DNA of 41,347 nt from the NCBI GenBank assembly GCA_026397135.1, contig JAPLVL010000020.1, positions 17,679-59,025 on the forward strand, given 5' to 3'. How positions within the stretch are numbered: position 1 is the first letter of the stretch; the number at the start of each line of letters is the position of its first letter. A program made the position numbers and the translations under genes. The DNA comes from Candidatus Berkelbacteria bacterium (lineage in GTDB: Bacteria > Patescibacteriota > UBA1384 > XYA2-FULL-43-10 > 1-14-0-10-43-13). Positions 8,518 through 16,884 of the stretch are shown here, in pieces. Below the pieces are notes generated by a model. It was given only the letters and a program-made list of their open reading frames with translations. It was not told the origin of the DNA and did not search any database.

Positions 8518-8582
8518 CTATCCAAACAGTTATCCCCAAGCAACAAATATAAAATGGAAAGTTTTCCACAGACTTATTCACA
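8518..8582 (+). other. cluster of DnaA-box-like 9-mers in a long noncoding region
   Basis: TTATCCCCA (8530), TTTTCCACA (8562), TTATTCACA (8574), each one mismatch from TTATCCACA. Confidence 0.35.
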
Positions 8583-8967
8583 GTTTTGAAACACAAAATA
8601 GGTTTCCGTCCTAAGCTTGAAACTTCTAAAATAAGTAACAAGCCAATAGATAGTCCACAAAAAGAACCCAGTTATTGGCCGCCAATTGGCTAGCCGGGTA
8701 AATAATCGATGTGTCCCCTCCGGGTCTGAGTCAGAGTTCGGTTCAGAAAAAGGTAATCACTTACACTTCTATCCTTCAAGCTTATCGATGTATCTCGCGA
8801 CAAATCGATAGTTTTAATACTCTTGAAAAAAATTCATGCAAGCAAAATTCAAGATAACCAGGTTCTAAAATTGCTACCATCATAAGGCAGGTAACCCCTC
8901 CATAGATGCTATTGACAATAGTTTATCAGGAAATCAGTTAATATGTAAACAAGTAAAGAGTTAGCTA

Positions 8968-9008
8968 CAAAAAAAATAGTCCGCTTCTAGCATTCGCAAG
9001 AAACGGAC
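8968..9008 (-). terminator. intrinsic terminator (minus) after the cupin gene
   Basis: GTCCGTTTCTTGCGAATGCTAGAAGCGGAC followed by TATTTTTTTT on minus. Confidence 0.75.
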
Positions 9009-9036
9009 AGTGAGTAAGATGTAAGCAGAAATAAAA

Positions 9037-9402
9037 TTAGTGGTTGCGGCCGCCGCTGAAGACACACCAGCAAACTAGGTCGCCCTCGCCATCGTTGAAG
9101 AGTGTGTGCCGAATGTTCACCGGCACAAGCACAATCATGCCCCGCTTAACATGGACGACCAGCTTATCTGGATCATCGTCTTCGCCCAGCTGCATACGGC
9201 CGACGCCGGCGAGGAACTGGTAGATTTCGTCTTTGTCGTCATGGACATGTCCATTGGTTCGTTGACCTGCATGCAATTCGGTCATCGAGACGGTCAGGTA
9301 CTCCATTTTCTCATCGGTCAGCCGATATTGATCGGTGTCCTTAACCGTTTCGCCGACACTGGGAAAATCTTCCAATTGAAACGTTTCGATTTTCTTCATC
9401 AT
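9037..9402 (-). CDS. cupin-domain protein
   Basis: HAGQRTNGHVHDDKDEIYQFLAGVGRMQLGEDD...GMIVLVPVNIRHTLFNDGE; GGGGGCG SD. Confidence 0.85.
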   Translation of the reverse strand: MMKKIETFQLEDFPSVGETVKDTDQYRLTDEKMEYLTVSMTELHAGQRTNGHVHDDKDEIYQFLAGVGRMQLGEDDDPDKLVVHVKRGMIVLVPVNIRHTLFNDGEGDLVCWCVFSGGRNH

Positions 9403-9428
9403 CTCGCGCCCCCTTGACGCTTGAGTGA

Positions 9429-9457
9429 TATTTATCACCAACTCACCAGAATGTCAA
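9429..9457 (-). promoter_or_regulatory. sigma70-like promoter TTGACA-N17-TAAATA (minus)
   Basis: upstream of the cupin CDS. Confidence 0.55.
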
Positions 9458-9464
9458 ATAATCG

Positions 9465-11594
9465 CTATATAATATCCAGTAAGTGTTCGGGGATATTTTC
9501 GATAAATCGAGATTTTGGATTGCATTGAAAGCGACCATAAATATTGCGCTCGCGAGCATATATTAAATACAATCTCTCCTTTGCACGAGTAATACCGACA
9601 TAAGCCAGCCGTCGCTCCTCTTCCATCTCACTTTGATCCATCAGAGCGCGGCTGTGCGGGAATAGACCTTCTTCGACACCAATGATAAATACAGTATTAA
9701 ATTCCAACCCCTTAGCGGAATGTAGAGTCATGAGCGTCACGACACCTTCATTGTCTGCAATCTGATCAGTATCCTGAACTAGTGCAACTTGCTGAAGAAA
9801 CAGCTCAAGCGGACTTTCGGAATTAGAGTTTTCTGCGTCGCCGGTTTCGGTTTCAATTTGTTCTGCTACAGTTACCAACTCCTGGATATTCTCCCACCTC
9901 GCCTCTCCCTCTGGAGTACCGTCAAGTAAATAATGCTTGAACCCTGTCCTTGTGGCAATTTCCAAAATAAGTTGATCAAGCGAATGAGTCGCAGAATAGT
10001 CTGAAAACCCTTTCAATAATTTGAAAAAAACAGTCACTTTGGGCGGAAAATTCTTACATAATTGCTCGATTATTTCATTGTCCAAACATCCCATTTTGTC
10101 ATCCTCGAGACCAGCGGTGTTCTTGAGAGTGGTGCCCGGGGATCCATGCGGTGTTTCCTGGATTCCCGCCTCCGCGGGAATGACAGAAGTAGTCGAAATG
10201 ACAGAGCGTAAAAATTCAACAATCTTCTGAATCGTTTTCTCGCCAATCCCGCGCACTGGCACTTGGATGCAACGCTCTAGTGCTTCAAAATCTTTGGGGT
10301 TGGCAATCACTCTCAAATAGGCAATCAGATCCTTGATCTCCTTGCGCTCATAGAAGCGCAAACCTCCGACAACCTTATATGGAATCTTGAACCGTAGAAA
10401 AGCTTCTTCAACTGCTCGGGATTGCGCATTTGTGCGGTACAATACTGCAAAATTCCCGTAGCACCTCTCACTTTCATCATTATGGACTTTTAGACTTTGA
10501 ACTAATGACCTTATCTCCATCGTTGTAAACTCAGCCTCATCTTTTTCATTTAGCGCTTCATATACAGTAATCAGTCTCCCTTCGGGATTCTCGGTCCAAA
10601 GTTTCTTGTCTGTTTTGTTTTCGTTGTATTTAATAACTTCATTTGCAGCCTCAAGCACTGTCTTGGTTGAACGATAATTTTGCTCGAGTTTGATTACGAC
10701 CGCATTCTTGTAATCCCGCTCAAAATTCAAAATATTTTTGAAATTTGCCCCTCTCCAGCTGTAAATCGACTGGTAATCATCGCCAACAACCATAATATTT
10801 TTGTTCTTCTCTGCCAATAATTTCGCCCAGAGATACTGCGCCTGGTTTGTATCCTGGTACTCGTCAACCAAAATGTATTTAAATGAATTTTGGTATTTTT
10901 CCAAAATCGAAGGATTTTTCTGAAAGAGAACAACACACTGCATTATCAAGTCGTCAAAATCCATTGCGTTCGCCTGTCGCAAATATCTCTCGTATTTTTC
11001 ATACACTTTGGCCGTGTTCGCCTCAAATGGGGAATTAACGTATTTTTTGTATTCAGTCGGTCCAATCAATTCGTTCTTGGCGCCAGATATGAAATAGGCG
11101 ATCGAGTTTGGATTGAAGTTCTTCGGATCAATGCTCAGTTCTTTCATAATCTTTTTGATTACCGAGAGAGAATCTTGCGAATCATAAATTGTAAAACTCC
11201 TAGTATATCCGACAAAATCCGCCTCACGGCGAAGTATCCTGACACAGATAGAATGAAAGGTTCCAAGCCATGGCAATTTTAATAGTCCAGTCCCAGAGAG
11301 GCCGCCTTCAGGCTTTCGACTTTCGGCCTGCCTTGCCGTCAGGCAGACTTTCGACTTTGAGCTTGCGAGCAAATGGCTGACTCGATCAGACATTTCTCGT
11401 GCTGCCTTATTTGTAAATGTCACTGCCAAAATCTGATACGGTGAAACATGTTTTTCTTCGATCAAATAGGCAATTCGATGCGTCAGGGCTTTGGTCTTGC
11501 CCGAACCGGCTCCAGCCAAAACCAAAACAGGCCCTTCTGTGGCCAGAACTGCCTTTTCCTGCTCTTTGTTTAGATTATCTAGTAATTTGTCCAT
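9465..11594 (-). CDS. pcrA: UvrD/PcrA-type DNA helicase
   Basis: LNKEQEKAVLATEGPVLVLAGAGSGKTKALTHRIAYL, VDEYQDTNQAQYLWA, VTLMTLHSAKGLEF, RRLAYVGITRAKERLYL; two repeat-derived inserts. Confidence 0.95.
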   Translation of the reverse strand: MDKLLDNLNKEQEKAVLATEGPVLVLAGAGSGKTKALTHRIAYLIEEKHVSPYQILAVTFTNKAAREMSDRVSHLLASSKSKVCLTARQAESRKPEGGLSGTGLLKLPWLGTFHSICVRILRREADFVGYTRSFTIYDSQDSLSVIKKIMKELSIDPKNFNPNSIAYFISGAKNELIGPTEYKKYVNSPFEANTAKVYEKYERYLRQANAMDFDDLIMQCVVLFQKNPSILEKYQNSFKYILVDEYQDTNQAQYLWAKLLAEKNKNIMVVGDDYQSIYSWRGANFKNILNFERDYKNAVVIKLEQNYRSTKTVLEAANEVIKYNENKTDKKLWTENPEGRLITVYEALNEKDEAEFTTMEIRSLVQSLKVHNDESERCYGNFAVLYRTNAQSRAVEEAFLRFKIPYKVVGGLRFYERKEIKDLIAYLRVIANPKDFEALERCIQVPVRGIGEKTIQKIVEFLRSVISTTSVIPAEAGIQETPHGSPGTTLKNTAGLEDDKMGCLDNEIIEQLCKNFPPKVTVFFKLLKGFSDYSATHSLDQLILEIATRTGFKHYLLDGTPEGEARWENIQELVTVAEQIETETGDAENSNSESPLELFLQQVALVQDTDQIADNEGVVTLMTLHSAKGLEFNTVFIIGVEEGLFPHSRALMDQSEMEEERRLAYVGITRAKERLYLIYARERNIYGRFQCNPKSRFIENIPEHLLDII
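10130..10203. repeat. dispersed palindromic repeat in frame in pcrA
   Basis: GGATTCCCGCCTCCGCGGGAATGACA; encodes SVISTTSVIPAEAGIQETPHGSPG. Confidence 0.8.
11290..11365. repeat. second palindromic repeat insert in pcrA
   Basis: encodes KSKVCLTARQAESRKPEGGLSG; GCCTGCCTTGCCGTCAGGCAG. Confidence 0.65.
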
Positions 11595-11623
11595 CTTTGT
11601 GAAATAAACTCCTTAGATTCAGT

Positions 11624-11690
11624 TCTATTGACTAACTGACTTATTGATCTACTTACTCACTGACTCACTGACTTACTGACTTACTGATCA
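11624..11690. repeat. 4/8-nt simple-sequence repeat (ACTGACTT type)
   Basis: GACTAACTGACTTATTGATCTACTTACTCACTGACTCACTGACTTACTGACTTACTGATC. Confidence 0.85.
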
Positions 11691-11740
11691 ACTAGTGAAT
11701 TTTAACATCATAATCTGGATATTGGAAGCAGCCAAAAGCA

Positions 11741-11769
11741 TTGCCAAATCGGCAATTTTAGGTTATAGT
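11741..11769 (+). promoter_or_regulatory. sigma70-like promoter TTGCCA-N17-TATAGT
   Basis: lies inside the N-terminal part of ORF 11695. Confidence 0.55.
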
Positions 11770-11802
11770 CAGCAAATCCTACTCGCGAAGGGATTGTTTC
11801 AG

Positions 11803-12531
11803 ATGCAAAGACAATTATTGCCCGGAATAACGACGACTCCGGGATCAGACTGGCACTCAATGTTGGAAGTTGAACTTCCAGCTCTTGGCCTCACAGAGGT
11901 ATCTGTCTTCATGACGGGCCTGAAAAGCAGAGAGAAACGGAGCAGCTTTTACGATCAGTTCCTCCAAATTGGCAAGAAACAGAAGATTACCGTGCCCTTC
12001 GTCCATGCTGTCGCCGAAATGGAAAGCAGCGAATATTTGTTTTGGATGTATCATTTCAAAACAGAATATTTCGTTCTTCATTCGGAGTTACAGTACAAGC
12101 GCAATTCGGAATCAACAAACTTCCTCGAAGGTCAAATCCTAATCGAAAACTCGATTCCCTGGATCGATGACGAGGAAGCAGAGAGACATGCCGGATATTG
12201 CTTCGATTTTGCCCACGGCGCAACAGATCGCTTGACCAGACCACATGTCTATGCGCAAAGCGTCAAGCACGCGCTGACTGCGGCCAGCAAGGGGACGCTC
12301 TGCAACCACATTAGTGGTTTTAGTGGCGCGAACTATTTCATTCACAAGCCCACTGGGTTGATCAGGTACGATCTTCACCATCTCAGATCACTCCGCGACC
12401 TGGATTACCTGCAAGGGTTCGGCTCCGAACTCTTCGGAAAGTTTCTAGCACTCGAGGTTGAGGATAGTCTTACTCGACAGCTGGAAGCAATTGAGTACAT
12501 CAAGTATCTTCTGCCACACATTTTTCCATAG
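11803..12531 (+). CDS. putative TIM-barrel (sugar phosphate isomerase/AP endonuclease 2-like) protein
   Basis: ILIENS, GYCFDFAHG, NHISGF, LALEVEDSLTRQLEAIEYIKYLL pattern; start moved because of the internal promoter. Confidence 0.5.
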   Translation: MQRQLLPGITTTPGSDWHSMLEVELPALGLTEVSVFMTGLKSREKRSSFYDQFLQIGKKQKITVPFVHAVAEMESSEYLFWMYHFKTEYFVLHSELQYKRNSESTNFLEGQILIENSIPWIDDEEAERHAGYCFDFAHGATDRLTRPHVYAQSVKHALTAASKGTLCNHISGFSGANYFIHKPTGLIRYDLHHLRSLRDLDYLQGFGSELFGKFLALEVEDSLTRQLEAIEYIKYLLPHIFP

Positions 12532-12667
12532 ATCAGTCCCAAGCCGGTTTGAATTCAAACCGGCTTTAAATTTGTCAGCGTTCTTCCGGTTCTTGCAGCG
12601 GATTGCATTTCGTGTTTGCTTTTGTTAATCTGACCCAGAAGTTTACTTCGTACGAGGGGGAAGAAAC

Positions 12668-13447
12668 ATGCGATACCTTTTGCTTTTGCTGGCCATATTT
12701 TGGCTGATACCAATCCGAGCCAAAGATTTGGCGGTTACGAAACAGGAAGTCCAAATTGATCCCGGCAAATCCGCTGTTTACTGCGGCGAAGCCAACGGAC
12801 GCTTGATTTGGATCAAGGAGAAAGTTGCAACTCAAAGATCTGCGATTTCACCAAGGCTCACCTACGAAGAGGGTGGACTTATCTTCGGTCAAATCAATCC
12901 GGAAGGCAACAACCCTCTGCTTACTCAGATCGGCTACGCTTTTTCCGACATCGACCCGATGATCGATGGCAAGGAAATTTGTCTCTTCTACAAGAAAAAG
13001 CAAGCTCAATCTGGATCGTCCTTTTACGCCGCCAGAATCTACCACTGGCAAGCCAGCGAGAAAATCTACAAGTATTACTGGACTTATTGCAGCAAGACCG
13101 CCCTAGCGAACAATAATTACCGCAATGCCATCTTGGCTGAAATCCGAAATGCTGATCATAATTTCATCCGAGAGTCTCTGAAAATCGCCGATTTTATTGC
13201 TGCGATTCGTCTGGGTCACTGGAGCGACGTTCGAAACAAGCTCAACACGCAAAATGGCATGACGATTGATCGAATGAAGAATATAGACGACTCAATCACC
13301 TATTTACCGCCACCCCGTGACTGGGAACGCCACTCCGTGTCTGAAGACAGTCGGAAATTTATTTTCATTTCTGCCTTTGACGGCAAGACATGGTATCTCG
13401 TCATCAAAAACGACAAGATTACCGTCTATCAAGCCGGTCGCCAATAA
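12668..13447 (+). CDS. secreted hypothetical protein, paralogue A
   Basis: signal peptide; GAGGGGG SD; resembles CDS 13553. Confidence 0.75.
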   Translation: MRYLLLLLAIFWLIPIRAKDLAVTKQEVQIDPGKSAVYCGEANGRLIWIKEKVATQRSAISPRLTYEEGGLIFGQINPEGNNPLLTQIGYAFSDIDPMIDGKEICLFYKKKQAQSGSSFYAARIYHWQASEKIYKYYWTYCSKTALANNNYRNAILAEIRNADHNFIRESLKIADFIAAIRLGHWSDVRNKLNTQNGMTIDRMKNIDDSITYLPPPRDWERHSVSEDSRKFIFISAFDGKTWYLVIKNDKITVYQAGRQ

Positions 13448-13452
13448 TCCCC

Positions 13453-13482
13453 CGCCCCGACACAATCGGGGCAACTTTTTTG
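13453..13482 (+). terminator. intrinsic terminator
   Basis: GCCCCGACACAATCGGGGC then TTTTTT. Confidence 0.85.
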
Positions 13483-13552
13483 TCAATTTGCATTTTCAAA
13501 AATGCTATGATAGGTTGACTTTACGATTCTGAAAACGGGGAGGGCACGCTCA

Positions 13553-14302
13553 ATGCGCTGGTTTATCGGATGTCTCCTGCTTTTCTTCGCAAGCGTTTGC
13601 TTCGGAAAGCCGACAGTCAAAATCTCGACTTCCGACATAAACGGAGACGGTGAAATCGAATCGATTTCCGAAATCACCGACACCGCCACAATGGGACTCG
13701 AGGTCAGCAAAGGTGGGAAGAACCTCTTTGCTCGTTACTATCTTCCAGTCGAAAATTCCGGCTTCAAGATAGAAGACCTTGATCTGAACTTTGGTGGTAA
13801 GGAAATCTGCGCTTTCCTACCATCCTGGAAACAAGATACGACAGTATCAGCTGGCCAGCTCAAATACCAAGTCGAGGTTAGCCGCTGGAATCAAAAAGAA
13901 AAACGCTACACTCTCTATTGGGTGTACGAGACACACAAACCGTACAAAGTCGGCGATTTCGACAATATTCTGGTCCAGATGAATGCCGACATCAACCGTT
14001 TTTACGACTCGATGATTCCGGTCTGGAAATTTCGCCAGCTTATAGCAGACAACAAGTGGGATGGTGTCGAGAAGCAAATCGGCAAAACAGCCGGCTTCGA
14101 CACAACCATCGCCAAAATTATGCTGAACCGCGCCGCGTTCGTCTGCATGCCCGATAGCAAAGACTGGCGGATGTTTTCCTCTGATAGCTCACCCGAAGTC
14201 ATCTTCTACAGTTTTGAAACCTCCGGCGAGACCTACACTGTCGCTGTCATTCCGGACAAAGACGGCACGAAATTCGCCTTCAAGATCGGCGGCCCCAATT
14301 AA
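13553..14302 (+). CDS. secreted hypothetical protein, paralogue B, with DINGDGEIE loop
   Basis: signal peptide; shares the GKEIC-F...EK-Y--YW-Y pattern with CDS 12668. Confidence 0.75.
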   Translation: MRWFIGCLLLFFASVCFGKPTVKISTSDINGDGEIESISEITDTATMGLEVSKGGKNLFARYYLPVENSGFKIEDLDLNFGGKEICAFLPSWKQDTTVSAGQLKYQVEVSRWNQKEKRYTLYWVYETHKPYKVGDFDNILVQMNADINRFYDSMIPVWKFRQLIADNKWDGVEKQIGKTAGFDTTIAKIMLNRAAFVCMPDSKDWRMFSSDSSPEVIFYSFETSGETYTVAVIPDKDGTKFAFKIGGPN

Positions 14303-14309
14303 ACATTCC

Positions 14310-14343
14310 CCCGCTCTGATATTCAATCAGGGCGGTCTTTTTG
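14310..14343 (+). terminator. intrinsic terminator
   Basis: CCGCTCTGATATTCAATCAGGGCGG then TTTTT. Confidence 0.75.
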
Positions 14344-14390
14344 TATAAAAAATATGGTGCCCGACAAATGCCGAACACCAAGAATAAATA

Positions 14391-15440
14391 TCAATTTGAT
14401 GCAATCTTTGCATCACCAGAACCGGAAATTTTTTTCACTACATCGATTTTGATATCCCCTAACACCGACAAGACGATACCATCTCGAAGATCTCTTTCGT
14501 AAATAGGATAATCAAATGCGCTAATTTCAATGAGATTATCCCCATTCACTCCAGCAATGATTCTGCGTTCAAATTCTGCACTGCCACGCTTTGAAATCTC
14601 TCGCTTGATCACATCTTTGGCGTATTGATTGACCGCAATTTCCAATGGATTCTGATTTAATCTGCCTTGATCATTAGCAAGAAATGTAGGCCAGTTGCTG
14701 TCAAATCCATCAACTTTGACCGTGCATAAGTACTTAATCAAGAAGTCGACCCCATCCTTGGTTCTGACCCGGATTTTGTCGGCAACACTGGGATAGGTAT
14801 TGTAAATCTCGATCCTATGTTTCCAAGGAAGCAATTTAACCTCGTTTCTGACCTCATACTTTCGATCAAGAATTAGCTTCTGAAACACACTGAAAGGTGG
14901 ATTGAGTGTACAAATACAAGAGTTGACAATACAACAATAAATTCCGATTCCCGTGACCCAGAACATCGTGTGGCCATATCGCCTCTCGATCGCAAACGCC
15001 CACCAGATATCGAGCAAGATGAAGGCCAGCAATCCAAACATCGTATCGAGGGCAATATCAGACATATCTGCAGTACCCCACACAACATTGCCATAGATGA
15101 GAAGTCCTGTCCCCAAAACCAATATTCCGAGAGCCAAAAACCAGAAAAAACGTTTCTCGATCCCCTCTGGTTCCGCCGTCAGAAATCTCTTGAACCTTGC
15201 TCGAACTTTTCGCCAATCAATTTTTTCTCGGGATTTTGATTGGACTTTGATCGGGACTTGCATGTTTGCAAGAACTCCGAGAAGTTCCTCTAGCTCGAGC
15301 AGATTCCTTTCCCAAGTATGAATCTTCCGTGTCAAAAAGAACAAATGCAAACGTTTTTGCGCCGATTTTGGCGAAAAAACGTTCGCAAGACGAGTAAACA
15401 TTTTCTTAGCAGAAGAATACATTGATCCCCTCCTCCTCAT
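14391..15440 (-). CDS. membrane protein with possible SPFH/band-7-like C-terminal domain
   Basis: two TM segments, then RVRTKDGVDFLIKYLCTVKVDGFD...INQYAKDVIKREISKRGSAEFE-type pattern. Confidence 0.5.
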   Translation of the reverse strand: MRRRGSMYSSAKKMFTRLANVFSPKSAQKRLHLFFLTRKIHTWERNLLELEELLGVLANMQVPIKVQSKSREKIDWRKVRARFKRFLTAEPEGIEKRFFWFLALGILVLGTGLLIYGNVVWGTADMSDIALDTMFGLLAFILLDIWWAFAIERRYGHTMFWVTGIGIYCCIVNSCICTLNPPFSVFQKLILDRKYEVRNEVKLLPWKHRIEIYNTYPSVADKIRVRTKDGVDFLIKYLCTVKVDGFDSNWPTFLANDQGRLNQNPLEIAVNQYAKDVIKREISKRGSAEFERRIIAGVNGDNLIEISAFDYPIYERDLRDGIVLSVLGDIKIDVVKKISGSGDAKIASN

Positions 15441-15556
15441 ACTTCCAAGACCATATGTATCACATATTTCGCAAATTTTAAATATTGGGAATTAAAATCA
15501 AAAAATCCCATTCAATTTCTTGTTTGGGATTTTTTGGGTTGGGCAAAAACGATTTG

Positions 15557-15601
15557 AAGGACTATTCGAGCAATATGTTTTTTAATATATGACTCGGCCT
15601 T
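15557..15601 (-). repeat. ncRNA hairpin module copy B
   Basis: AAGGCCGAGTCATATATTAAAAAACATATTGCTCGAATAGTCCTT. Confidence 0.7.
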
Positions 15602-15723
15602 ACCGTTTGTGCCCTCTTTAAGAGGTTTTGATTATTTGTCCGCCTTGAGATATACATCCCGAAGAAGACGAATCGCTGCCTCTTACTGTCCACTTTGTTA
15701 TAGTGGTTATTTGGAATATCTTT

Positions 15724-15774
15724 GGTTTTAGGCTATTCGAGTGTTGTTTGTTTTAATTCAAACTCGGCTAAACC
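15724..15774 (-). repeat. ncRNA hairpin module copy A
   Basis: GGTTTAGCCGAGTTTGAATTAAAACAAACAACACTCGAATAGCCTAAAACC. Confidence 0.7.
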
Positions 15775-16141
15775 GAAATTTATTCTCTGAAACTTTTCTT
15801 CATTTTCCTTAATAAATTTGCATTTAGTTTAAAGATAAATTGATAGGTTTCTTTTGTTTTTATTCTTGTCCTTTGGCAAGAATGAGATGGGGAGGAATTT
15901 AATTGCCGATTCACATTTAGTGACTTTGCAATATTGTATAATCACATATTTTATAGATTATTATTTCCTCCTAAGAAAAGTGGGGAGCTTTTCTAATTCC
16001 ATCTCGCTCTTGCCAAGACGTTAAAAAACGTCTACCGAAGGGTGACGTATTAACTCGTTTCCCTCCGAGGTGCTTGCTGCAAAAACTATTATTTGTCCTG
16101 CAGCTGTTAAATTGTTAAATTACTTTTTTAATGATTAAATC

Positions 16142-16170
16142 ATTGTACCAATTACAACACTTCTTGTCAA
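16142..16170 (-). promoter_or_regulatory. sigma70-like promoter TTGACA-N17-TACAAT (minus) for the ncRNA
   Basis: ATTGTA(16142-16147)/TGTCAA(16165-16170). Confidence 0.75.
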
Positions 16171-16207
16171 TAGAGTTGTACCCCCACTTGACACTCTGTG
16201 TTGTAAT
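16151..16207. promoter_or_regulatory. inverted repeat TTGACA-N4-GTGTTGTAAT, possible operator
   Basis: same 16 bases on opposite strands at 16151-16170 and 16188-16207. Confidence 0.6.
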
Positions 16208-16236
16208 AATTGTCTCCAGGATTGTATATTTTGTAT

Positions 16237-16264
16237 AAAAAAAGGTGGCCATCCATGGCCGCCT
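16237..16264 (-). terminator. intrinsic terminator (minus)
   Basis: GGCGGCCATGGATGGCCACC then TTTTTTT on minus. Confidence 0.85.
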
Positions 16265-16270
16265 AGGCTG

Positions 16271-16708
16271 TTACGCCGCTTCTTCGATCCCTTCGAAATT
16301 ACCACCTCGGCTCTCACCGAAAGTTTTGCGGTACATCCGCCGGTATGTTGTCCGCGCCATTTCCAGCCACTCCTCAGATTTGTTGATGTCTACCTCGTCC
16401 ATCTCGATTGCTTCGTAAGCATAGTAACAAGCCATAGCCCAATCGGGAATATCAGAGAGATCTTCCCTTGTCCCAAGCTTGGCTCGAAGCTCAGTCACAA
16501 ATTCGAGGAACGTACCCATAAGTATTGGCGGACCCTGTCCACCTCGTAACCCTCCATCCGCTGCCCGAATTCTGACGAAGGCAGCAGAGAGGCAATCAAA
16601 CGGCGTCTCACCCTGGAAAATTTCCTCTTCGATACCGATAATTGCCATCACAGACTGAACGCTCAAAAGAGCATCCCTGATTCCCGAGAAACACTTTGCC
16701 CAGTTCAT
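16271..16708 (-). CDS. hypothetical protein
   Basis: GGGGG SD, dedicated terminator. Confidence 0.65.
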   Translation of the reverse strand: MNWAKCFSGIRDALLSVQSVMAIIGIEEEIFQGETPFDCLSAAFVRIRAADGGLRGGQGPPILMGTFLEFVTELRAKLGTREDLSDIPDWAMACYYAYEAIEMDEVDINKSEEWLEMARTTYRRMYRKTFGESRGGNFEGIEEAA

Positions 16709-16884
16709 AAGCTGGCCCCCTTTGTCTCGTGCACAATCTTTCGATTGTTGCTAGCCCGAAAATATCACAAAAGCAAAATTTTTGCAACAAAAAACAAGCG
16801 ATCAGGATCAAGAATTAAGAATTAAGCCAATAGTATTGTCGAATCCTGACTACTGTCTGCTAACTTCAATATCCTGAATTCTGT

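Larger units (their letters stand above)
15495..16135 (-). ncRNA. candidate large structured noncoding RNA (~640 nt), family unknown
   Basis: no ORF; promoter 16142-16170; terminator AAAAAATCCCA...TGGGATTTTTT at ~15498-15535; many stems including an 18-nt long-range helix. Confidence 0.65.

Noticed and set aside
15495-16135. tmRNA or RNase P RNA
   Set aside because: No tRNA-like T-arm/CCA end and tag ORF seen; no GAGGAAAGTCC-type RNase P core seen. A covariance-model search is still needed.
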